From positions 620,001 to 684,000 of the forward strand of contig BJKQ01000013.1 in NCBI GenBank assembly GCA_006538405.1: a stretch of 64,000 nucleotides of DNA, written 5' to 3'. Of the stretch, positions 11,876-20,912 are shown one piece after another. The stretch's first letter is position 1. Every line of letters begins with the position of its first letter. The position numbers and the translations under genes were made by a program. The notes below the pieces were generated by a model that saw nothing but the letters and a program-made list of their open reading frames with translations, was not told the origin of the DNA and did not search any database. The DNA is from Hansfordia pulvinata (lineage: Eukaryota; Ascomycota; Sordariomycetes; Xylariales).

Positions 11876-12506
11876 TTAAGCAGCACCGGGGTTGGGGTTC
11901 ATCTGGGGGGGATTTCGTTAGCCGAGATTGGTCCATCGAGGGGATAGGTACTGTCAACCCGTACCTTGCGCTTGCCACCGGTCAGGGTGACGTTCACGAA
12001 ACGGCGGGTGTACGTGAGTCTCTTCTTGGCGCGGCCCTTGGGGGTCTTGGGCTTCTCTTGCTTCTCAACCTGTTGTTGCGAATGCGGTCAGTGCGCGGTC
12101 TTGGATGCGGGGTGCATCGATCAGGCTGTCGAGGTGTCCAAGGATTTCCATTTCGTCGAGATGTTTCCGGAGTCGCGCCATTTGGTGGTCGTGCCAGAAG
12201 GTTGTTATGCGTTCGTCAATGTCGCTATCATGGGAGTGGTCGTGCGCCGACTGGATGTGGCGGGTCGAGATTTCGGAATATCGGAATTCGTCGGGTTTGA
12301 AGAAGTCGCATGTCCGGAGATTCACTTCGACGCCCGGACAACTTCTGATCGATGCAACAGGAAATGAGGCGAGATTCAACGAACCTTGGGGCACTGAGAC
12401 TTGACCTTGCCTGGAAACACTGTCAGTACAACTGGGCGCAATGCCGCGAGGGCTTGAGCAGCGTGAACTTACCGGCACGGGCAAGCGATCCGTGAACCTT
12501 TCCCAT
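11876..12506 (-). CDS. rps30: 40S ribosomal protein eS30
   Basis: Exons on the minus strand are 12473-12506, 12385-12410, 11965-12069 and 11876-11902, giving 63 codons including the stop. It starts [17 protein letters not shown], continues [31 protein letters not shown], and ends MNPNP plus GAA. This matches the short basic eS30 of the small ribosomal subunit and is not fused to a ubiquitin-like domain. Introns are 62, 315 and 62 bp; the last has a GGCTAAC branch and a CCCCAG acceptor. Several introns close to the start are typical of fungal ribosomal-protein genes. The 315-bp second intron is remarkable because one frame is open across its whole length. Internal phases add up without any correction. 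Confidence 0.95.
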
Positions 12507-12868
12507 ATTGAAGGATTTGCGATGTGGTCGATGACTGTGGTGTGGGAGAGTGAGGTGTGGACGGGCGAGAAGGTCTGGAGTGTAGTAGATTTCCGTTGGT
12601 GAGATGATGGACGCCGAGGGACAGGCTGGATGAGCGGGTGGGCGGTGCGCGGGCCTGATTGCAGGAAAACCGGGGCCTTATCGGCAAAGAGTCACACGGG
12701 GAACGCCTGAGCCGAGGAAAACCCGGCGGATTTGGTCAAAATTCACACAAGCCCTAGCCAGTCACGTGAACGCTAGCGCGCGGTCTGCCACGAAAATGGC
12801 AGCAAATCCCTCCCGCATGACGCATACACTTTTTGGCCCCTTGGCGACTGCATTATGCATCTAGAATC
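12507..12868. other. Short spacer holding the eS30 promoter
   Basis: About 360 bp between the eS30 start and the end of the NmrA-like gene. No frame looks coding. It should contain the eS30 promoter and the NmrA-like terminator, but no certain elements were picked out. Confidence 0.5.
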
Positions 12869-14084
12869 CTAATTGCCTCTAACAGGGTCTATCTTCCAAA
12901 GCCGTAAATCATCTAGGTGGCATGCGCGACGCATCTTGAACTTGATCATAGCCGTCCTGAACCCACCAACCTCTCTTTCCTGGATGTCCAGCTGCTTGGC
13001 CGTCACATAATTGTCGTTGTCCGCCTCCCACGGATCGCCAACCTCGAGAAGCCCAATCTGCCTTGCGAATTCGCCAACTACATACCAGTACGAGTAGCTC
13101 CAGCGACTCGCAAAAGCAAAATATTCGGGAGGCACTCGCTCAATGTCGTAGCCCGTCATTTCCCTCCACACGTCGAGCAGTTCTTCATACGTGCACATTT
13201 CCAACCCGACATGGACGTAACTCTCGTGGACAAGGTCGGGGCTGGCAGCGAGGATCTGCCGGACCCAGATGCCCGGGTTGACGTCCATGTCTCCAGAGAG
13301 CAGGATCCCGGCATCGGGCTTCTTCCCGCCTGGTAGGCTCGGAACGAGGAGGACTTTGTCATCCGTTCGGTTCTGTATGATGGTCAGCCTGGTTTGCTCG
13401 CGATATCGGGTAACGGGTAGACTGGCATTCGACAGCGCAGAATTGGCCGGGACACCTTTCTTGAGAATCGGCTGCGCGAGGGGGGCCATGACGATGAGCT
13501 GCGGGTAGTACCCGAATATTAGATACGTCGTCTTCCTGGCCAGCAGCGGGAGCTCCATCTTGATGCGGGCATCGACGATGGCCTTCTGCGTGAAATGGGG
13601 CAGCCGAGGGCGGTACCCAGGCTCGCCCCCGAACCCTGGGTTGGGCAATGTCGACCACAGGTAATTCTCGAGGGTGTCAACTCTGGCGGCTGCGCGTGCG
13701 ATTTTCATGCCCTGGTTCTCTTGAAGTTGCGCGGCATCCTCGGGGGTCCTGCCCGCCTGGATGTGGGCCCACCAGTCGGTGAGGGCGAAGATGGCGTGGA
13801 CTCCCTATTTCAAGATGAGCAATGGTCAGACGATGGGAGAGTACTCGTTCCTGGGGCCGGTTCCAGGCACAAGGACTTACCTTGAATGCCCCGTCCAAAG
13901 AGGCTTCGTCGTCGATGTCGGCCTCCCAAACCTTGGTGTTGTCGCCGACCGGTATGCTGGCTCTCTTCTTTGTCGGGTTCCGTGTGATGGCCCTGACTTT
14001 CCAGCCGGGGACTTTGGACATGACCCTCACAATGCTGCTCCCCTGGACGCCACTGGCTCCGACAACAGCGATAGTTCGCGTCAT
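12869..14084 (-). CDS. NmrA-like NAD(P)-binding Rossmann protein
   Basis: Exons are 13881-14084 and 12869-13804 (76-bp intron with GTCTGACC branch and ATAG acceptor), giving 379 residues. The N-terminus MTRTIAVVGASGVQGSSIV contains the GxxGxxG dinucleotide-binding motif. VRAITRNPTKK is the usual second strand with the basic residues that select the cofactor, and HAIFALTDWW after the splice fits the NmrA pattern. The C-terminal half is the substrate/partner lobe (ending LWKIDPVRGN). NmrA-like proteins sense NAD(P) redox state or act as atypical short-chain reductases; many lack the Tyr-x-x-x-Lys catalytic pair and none is obvious here. The specific role is unknown. The start is at 14084 because the frame upstream has no other ATG. 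Confidence 0.9.
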
Positions 14085-15634
14085 GGTGGCTTGAGAACGG
14101 GCGTGGCGTCTGTTGGGGTTTGACAAAAGCGTCCGTACGATGCCACACGTTTTTGGTGGCCGTTTTATTTCATGAGCATTTTGGAGCGACTCGATTGTCT
14201 CTTAACTCGGCCGTCGGATCGCGTGCCACGATCGGGTAATCGCACGTGTCTACAAACAAGCGTTACACCAATCCAGAGCCAGGGGACAGGAGACAATCGC
14301 CTTCTTGTGGAGCGAATGGAAGCGCCACGTCGCAAGGCCAGTGCAATCCAGGGAGTGAACCCTGTCTGGCGTTTTCATCAGGCGCGGCCGTTGACCGGTC
14401 CAGAAGTTGTAGTGTAGTGACAAACTGCGCTCGTGAACGACGTTTGCCCCAAGTCACAAAGCTGTCCGCCAGTCGGGCGCGTCTTTCGGAGATCGGCCTT
14501 GAGGCGCTTGATACTATCTGGCGAGCAAGAAGCACAGTGGTTCCGAGCATCATGTGTACTGGTAACCAAGGCGATGAGGGTCACAGTGAATGGCCGGGCC
14601 TTTGCCGGGCCTGTACATTGCAAAGGGTGGGGGGAGTGACCCCTTGAGTCGAATCCGAGCTCAACAGGAGCCCACGGTATTGATCGTCTGGTTTAGAAGC
14701 CATTTTCCTCAGTTCAAAACGAGAAAGGGCTGGTTGGAACTGCGTCGCGGCTGACACCATACGGCTATGGCCTTCGCGATATACATCTTGGGCGAGTCCG
14801 ACTGGCGATACCTATCCAAAAAACCGTCAGTACCATGCGGCTCTTTCATATCAATGGCTTTCGGATGTGCTCTGGGATCAAGGGGGTCGGGTCGTCGGCG
14901 TGGTGAACTTAGCAGCCCAAAAGATGAGTATCCGGTTGTGGGGTGGGCAGACACACTCGCAGGTCACCACTCTTCAGAGCGTCACAGGGTTGGCTTTTGG
15001 TCCGGATATGTCATTCCAGCCCTTGTTGTCTCCAGGTTGGGATGGCAAGGTCATGTCTGGCTGGAGGAGAAGGTTCGTGTTCAAGACCTACCTGGAGGTG
15101 CTCGATCTGATTAGATGGAATAGATAAGACACCGAGAGGTCCCGCCGTGCTGTACTTTCCCAAGCCGGGTTAGCGCAGACGGGGGGCGCGTCAGTCGCCG
15201 AGGTCTCATGACGCCGGGCTCAGGCAGTCTGCTGATGAGAGCGTCGTAGTGGGCCTGGGGCCGGCCTCCACTGGCTGGCGTGCTGGCCTCTGCTCCAGTG
15301 CTCCAGTGGCCTGGATTAGGCCTGCTGACGCCATCCATGGATCCCTGCAGGTGCTGTTCGTCTACGAGTAGGCCCCGGTTCCGGCGGAGAGCTGCCATCA
15401 TCCATCCAGCGACGGCCGGACTGGGAACTTCTCCAAATCTCACCGTCGCCCTCCGCTGTCCTTCTACGCCTGCGAGTACTCCTCTCAACACCATCGCGGG
15501 GTCGGTCGCAGCTTCAAGCGCCAAGTTGCCTACCAAAACACAGACCGCCATAGCAAGTCGCCCCTGTTTGGCTCGCCGCCAGCCCACAGCTACCGCTCCC
15601 TGTTGATCCTTGCCCAACAACCAGCTCGGCCAGA
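14085..15634. other. Gene-free region (about 1.5 kb)
   Basis: Divergent spacer between the NmrA-like gene (-) and the CREG-like gene (+). No coding-like frame, RNA gene or strong repeat was seen. Confidence 0.5.
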
Positions 15635-16498
15635 ATGCGTCTCTCCACGCTGGCGCCGGCCATCTTCTGCGCCGCTGCGGAGGCCGCCGCCCCCATCAAC
15701 CCGGAGCTCCTTTTCGCCAACCCGGCGTCCGGCAGCGGGCAGCACAGCGCCCGCATCCCCACCGCCTACGAGTCGGCCGTTCTCGGCCGCCGCATCCTGG
15801 CCCTGACCCCTCTGGCCACCCTCGCCACCGTCTTTCCCGGCGACGGTCACGGCCACGGCCACGGCGCCGGCGCCGGCGCCCTGGAGAACCGCCCCGAGGG
15901 CCTGGGCGGCGTCCCCATCGGCCTGATGGACTACGTCGCCGACTGCGAGGACCACGGCAACCCCACCATCCTGGCCATCAACATCGCCACCGCCTTCAAG
16001 AACGTAAAGGCCGGCTCCAACATCTCCCTCTCGCAGGAGTGGACCCCTCGGTATCCCCCCAGGAAGCGCATCGAGTCCTCCTCGTTGTGGGATTGGGTTT
16101 TCGGCCGTGGTAGCGGCAGACACGAAGACGAGCAGCACGACGAAGACGACGAAGACGACTACAACGTGCCGTACTCGGCCGCCAACCTGCCCCGCTTCTC
16201 GCTGATCGGGTACCTGGAGAAGGTCGACGAAGCCGAGGATCTGGCCGCCTGCTTCACGGCCAAGCACCCGGACGCCAAGTTCTGGCTGCCCGGGAACCGC
16301 ATCCACGCGTCCGAGTTTGTGCGTCTTGTCGTCACCCACGTCTACTGGATCGGTGGCTTCGGCGACCGCGCCTACATCGGCTGGATTGACCCGGCCGACT
16401 GGAGCGGCGTCACCCGCCGCGAGTGGGAGTCCGTCCGGCTCCCGGGCGAGAAGAAGGGCTGGGACGAGTGGAGCGTGCCGGGCGTCGCGGATTTGTAG
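15635..16498 (+). CDS. Secreted CREG-like protein (pyridoxamine-phosphate-oxidase-like split barrel)
   Basis: A single exon of 287 residues. Residues 1-18 (MRLSTLAPAIFCAAAEAA) are a signal peptide. The region ARIPTAYESAVLGRRIL to LATLATVFP fits the first helix and strand of the FMN-binding split barrel. Later segments PIGLMDYVADCE, SNISLSQEW, RFSLIGYLEKV and YWIGGFGDRAYIGWI match the strand order of CREG-type proteins. A His/Gly run (GHGHGHGAGAG) and an acidic run (DEQHDEDDEDD) are inserted in loops. CREG proteins are secreted or endolysosomal glycoproteins that keep the fold but usually lack oxidase activity. A ligand or enzyme role here is unknown. Confidence 0.82.
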   Translation: MRLSTLAPAIFCAAAEAAAPINPELLFANPASGSGQHSARIPTAYESAVLGRRILALTPLATLATVFPGDGHGHGHGAGAGALENRPEGLGGVPIGLMDYVADCEDHGNPTILAINIATAFKNVKAGSNISLSQEWTPRYPPRKRIESSSLWDWVFGRGSGRHEDEQHDEDDEDDYNVPYSAANLPRFSLIGYLEKVDEAEDLAACFTAKHPDAKFWLPGNRIHASEFVRLVVTHVYWIGGFGDRAYIGWIDPADWSGVTRREWESVRLPGEKKGWDEWSVPGVADL

Positions 16499-17796
16499 AA
16501 GACGTTGGCCTAGATGTTTGATGGTTGGTTGTGGGTGTGCCTTGTGTCAAGAGGCTGGAATGTTATTGAAAGAGGTAAGGAGGTCGACCTACCCGTCGAA
16601 AGGCTGCTTTTAGAAGAGACATTCGTCTGCCCTGGTGCCGAGGAGATTGTGTGTATATATGTGATCATGTTTATGGTTCGGTTTTCAATCGTGGCAGGCC
16701 AGTATTGGTCCAGTGTCAGTGTCTACTCCTCAGTTTATCGGGTTGTCGTTTGCTCTTTTCCCTCTGTAGTACGGGACAACTCCGGCAACCGCAACCACAC
16801 TTCCGTTTGCCTTTACTAACAGCCCGCTCACATTCACTACCCCGTCAAGCTAAAGTCCGCTTCTCTATGATATACAACAAGCCACGCTTTCCCAACACCA
16901 GACTCGACGCCCTCATAGAGAAATGGTAACTCGTCACACTCCGTACGTCCCCCATCACAGCTCTCTCCCCGGACAACTTCTGACATCATCCAGTACTCTG
17001 ACCAGGCAAATGTGAAGATTGCGGGTTCGAGTCCCGCTGGGGGTAGCCGTTCACTTTTTATCGTGTTGCCTGTTTCTGCGTTCGCCAGCCTACCTGGCAC
17101 ACCAGAGACACATCCCTTTCTATCACCCAGTGCTCCTTGGAGCCGCTTTGAATACCTGCTCCGCATGGTCGTTGGGCGGTTTGTAGCCCAGGACCATCCA
17201 AACAGTAATCCCGCCCTGTATACCCCGGTGTTCGTGCCCTGGCATGCCGTTGCAGTTGCTGTCATTTGTTGACTCTATCGCCGTGATCAAAGGTCGCTTC
17301 CTGAGGCCTGCCAACGTCGTTCGGGGCTTGATTGAGATGGAAGATGAAACGCGCACTTCATTGCATGGCGCACAAAACCTGCTCATGTTTAGCAGCGTGT
17401 TAATGGCTACGCAACCAGTGATAGACGACATCCACCACATAACTGCCAAGAGGCCGACATCTCCCGCAGCCCTTGCCCCAAAGCTTCTATCAAAGGCTCA
17501 GCTGAGCGCAGCGCGCGGCTCGGCCTTGACTCCCGGGGCGGACCGCAACACGAAGCCTCCTCGCGGACGAATGCCTCACTTACTCACGAAGCATCCTTTT
17601 CCCTTCTCAGACTTCCCGAGTCAGCAGTGCGCCTCACTCTTCTCTCTGGGCTCTTTTCAAGTCCTATACCTAATTGTTCATCCGCTATATCATCTTTACC
17701 ATTAGCCCCTTACTTCTCTGACTTTGCCTTCGTTTTCCCGTTTTTTCCCATTCTCTTTCCTTTTCTTGTTAGAACCTTTCGCTTCACTTCCCCGCC
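16499..17796. other. Convergent intergenic region with a tRNA-like fragment
   Basis: This stretch separates the CREG-like gene (+) from the pseudokinase gene (-), so both terminators should be here. Apart from the tRNA-like 3' half at 17.0 kb, no gene-like signal was found. Confidence 0.5.
17021..17045 (+). other. tRNA-like 3' half (T arm plus acceptor strand), probably a remnant
   Basis: A perfect T arm (GCGGG-TTCGAGT-CCCGC, 17021-17037) is followed by TGGGGGTA, which looks like an acceptor 3' strand with discriminator base. Upstream, TCCCCCA near 16953 pairs with six of the seven acceptor bases. I could not build a D arm or an anticodon loop with U33 in between. It may be a decayed tRNA or an unusual intron-containing one. 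A covariance-model scan would decide. Confidence 0.35.
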
Positions 17797-18664
17797 TCAA
17801 CTCCTCCCAGCCCGCCCGACCCCCCTCAGGTCCCTCCACCGGAAGACCTCCTCGTCCACGGCCCTCAGGCCCTCCGCCACCTCCCGCGCGGAGGCCCGCG
17901 CCCCCGGGTCCGCGACCAGCACGCCGCCCAGCGCCCCCGCGAGCGCGCGCAGCCCCGCCTCGGGAGGCGTCGTCGTCGCGTCGTCGTCCGCCGTCCGGAA
18001 GTACGTGTCGACGAGGTTCCGGACCAGCCTCGCGCCTTGCTCCGGCGAGGGCGCGACGGCGCCCAGCGACGCCGCCGCCGCGCGGGGGTCCGCCCCGTCC
18101 CCCCCGCGGAAGGGGACCGCGTCGCCCAGCAGGAACTGCAGCATGGCCACGCCCGCGCGCCACACGTCGGCGGCGTGGAGGGACATCTGCGCGGCCTTGA
18201 GGCGGCGGCTGTCGATCATCTCTGTTTTTTTTTTATTCGGTGTTAGCAGACGAGGGTAGAGAATTTTCGGTAGAGGAGGAGGGAAGAAAAAAAAAGAAAG
18301 GCTGGAAAAAGAAAAACAGGAGGCGAATGGGAAGGGAAAAGGGGGAGTGTTGGGGAAGCATTCTCACCAGGCGGGACAAACGGGACCTCTCCTCGCGCAT
18401 TGGCGTTCTTCTTCAGCCAGACGTCGCGCATCATCCTGCTGCGCCGCACCGCGTTGAACGGCCTGACGAACCAGATGCGCTCCGGCTCGCGGCGCGACGC
18501 GACCATGTTGCCGCAGAGCAGGCTCACGAACGAAACGCCCGCCTCGTGCAGGTCGGCCAGCCCCTCGAAGATGCCGACCGCCACGCTCTTGCGGTACGCC
18601 GGCGTGCGCAGGGCGTCCCCGCGCCCGGGCCGGCAGAGGTTGAACCCGCCAGACGATCCCTCCT

Positions 18665-18696
<32 letters not shown>

Positions 18697-19232
18697 CCGT
18701 TGTCCATCTCCCTCGGCCAGTAGAACACGTACTCCTCCTTCTTCCCGAGCCCCAGGAGGGCGCGGCCGCCGCCCGGCGACGTGGCCTCCCCCTTCCCGTA
18801 CAGCTCGGGGCTGTTGCGCGGCAGCGCCTCGTGCACCGCCTCGAGCGCCGCCGCCTCGGCCTCGCAGCGCTTCAGCACGTCCTTCTTCTTCCGCCCGCAC
18901 ACCTTCACCCACACCGCCTCCCCATCCCCCGCGCCTCCTCCTCCTCCTCCTCCTCCTCCTCCTCCTCCTCCTCCTCCTCGCAGCCCTCTCCGGCTGCTGA
19001 TGCTCTCCCCGTACCACAGCTCCTTGCTGCCCGTCGTCAGCTGCTGCTTGGGGCTGAGTAGGGCGTCGCCCGCGAGCCTCAGCCCCGAGATGGTGGTGTC
19101 GCCCTCGAGCTCGATGGTCCTGGGCGACCGCGGCAGCCCGGGGAAGCACGCGCTTGGCGTAGGCAACGTGACGAGCAGCAGCAGCAGCAGAAGGAGCCGC
19201 GGTGCCGCGCTGCGGAAGAGAGACGGCGCCAT
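17797..19232 (-). CDS. Secreted protein-kinase-like protein, probable pseudokinase
   Basis: Exons are 18368-19232 and 17797-18221; the 146-bp intron has donor GTGAGA, branch GCTAAC and acceptor AACAG, giving 429 residues. Residues 1 to about 28 (MAPSLFRSAAPRLLLLLLLL...) are a signal peptide. A poly-Gly run of about 15 follows, encoded by a GGA/CCT microsatellite. AVWVKVC resembles the ATP-binding Lys strand and RCEAEAAALEAV the helix-C Glu. LADLHEAGVSF-VSLLCGN sits where the catalytic loop should be, but the HRD triad reads FVS; the Asn is kept. The DFG position reads as IWFVRP. The C-terminal exon (AADVWRAGVAMLQFLLGD) matches the helix-F Asp-x-Trp region. So the fold looks kinase-like but catalytic residues are missing. 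An extracellular or ER location is inferred from the signal peptide. Confidence 0.7.
18938..18979. repeat. CCT trinucleotide microsatellite inside the pseudokinase gene
   Basis: About fourteen CCT units. On the coding (minus) strand they read as a run of glycine codons in an interdomain position. Length changes would be in frame. Confidence 0.9.
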
Positions 19233-20912
19233 GGGCGCTCTTCTCCCCCCCCTTTCCACGTGCGTGGGCCGGCTTGTCTTCCTCTCTCTCTCTCTTCTTA
19301 TATCTTTTCCTTTTCCTCCGCAAGATGAATTGGAGGGAGGGCCTAGTTGCTCATTACCTGGGTACTCTGTCCACGAATCGTTCGGAAACTCTGCGAGGCG
19401 GGGCCGATTGTGCTTCTTTCAGCGCGGAAAAGATGACGGGGGTGGTAAACAGGCAAGGGGTGGAAGAGTGCAGGACTTTTGAGATGGTCTTCCCTCGTGG
19501 AAGCCTTTGTTTCTCTCCTTCTCCCCTCAATTAAAAGAAAAAAAAAAGCCCTGTAGGCAGGGAAAGTTTCATCTGGGTGCGCGCTCCGAGGTTTGACAGA
19601 CAAGGGGGCTCTATTTCAACCCCCAACTACATAAACCAAGAGTTCTCGCAAAGCCATGCGTTAGGTATGCGACGAGCCGAGAGAACTTGCGAGTGCGACC
19701 CCGCGTAATTGGCCAAACCCCCTTGCGACCTGGCAGTGGCGCATAGCTTCATAAGGATCACTTGGCCCGTTCCTTTTTTGGCTCACCAAGAGACAAGTCG
19801 CGAAAAAGGGTCCCTTCATTCACTTGTGTTGCGCTTTGAACTCGTCGAGAGTCGCCACTCACAAGCCGCTAACCGGTGACTTGGCGGCGCGGCAGCTGAA
19901 CGTGTAAGCCGAATGGATTGGGAGTTGTTTACCACCCGCCGCCGCCACCGCCGCCCCCGGAAAACTCCCCCGAAGAAAAAGAGCTGGCCGGACCTCTGTC
20001 AGGGCCCGGGAGCCTGGGGGTCCGTCGTCCCGTATGCTGGCAGCGACGAGGAACGGCGGGCGCTTGGCTCCGCTGCTGCTGTTGCGATCGGTGCACGGGG
20101 GTATATATGAATGTGGCGCGAAGATCCACGAAGTCGCGGCGTCGCCGGCGTCAACGTGACCTGTCAAAGTAAAGTGAGCTTCGCGGATGGAAGAGCTTCT
20201 CGGCACAGTGGGGAACCACTCGGAGAAAAAATAATTTTAACGCACATTGGACCTCACTTCTACTAGCACGTTCGAGTTTTGAGCATGTCAAGGGCTTGTG
20301 ATAAATTAGATTAAAGATACGTCTTTGGCTCTGGCCTATATGTAAAATGGGAAACAGCTAGAGCAGGTGAAATGCTTGGGAAGGTAGGTAGGTAGGTAGG
20401 CAGGTAGCTTGCTCGCTTGCACGTGAAGTGGGTGTGGGAAAACCCGAAGAACCGAGGAAATCATCAATCCCACCGCTTTCCGATCGCTTGGCACATTCGG
20501 GCCTCGTCAACAGTACAAGCTCGTTGAGGGGTTTGAGGAAAGGGAAACAATAATAACAGAAACGATGAATGGGGGGAATATTCTTTCCGCAATGGTATCC
20601 AGTGCTGAAGCTTGGAAAGATTCGGACGAGGGCGAGACAAAGAACTTGGGAGGTCGGGCCATGAGGCCTTGGATGGCGGGTGTGTGCCGTGTGCGCCGGA
20701 GGCTTCCTCGGTGTCCTGATCATGACCAAAACCCCGTATCACAGGAAACAGTCAGCGGAGGGCCCCGGCTGGTGGGGAAAACAAAAATTCGCAGCGCCAA
20801 AAAGATGGTAGGCGGTCCAAGTCTCTCAGGACCCGGGTTGTTGGTTTTGGGTGTATTTGCAAGTGGCAGGAAGCTGGAGGGCCACGCACGCACACGCAGA
20901 ACAGCAGCTCGC
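19233..20912. other. Gene-free region (about 1.7 kb)
   Basis: Upstream of the pseudokinase gene (-) and downstream of the large low-complexity gene (-). Contains a TATATA word near 20102 not tied to a gene, and a GGTA tetramer repeat at 20382-20407. No coding-like frame was seen. Confidence 0.5.
20382..20407. repeat. GGTA tetramer repeat
   Basis: About six GGTA/GGCA units in tandem within non-coding sequence. Confidence 0.85.

Noticed and set aside
16837..17265. A minus-strand frame containing PPAGLEPAIF
   Set aside because: This peptide is a well-known false translation of the antisense of a tRNA T arm, so it supports the tRNA remnant rather than a protein.
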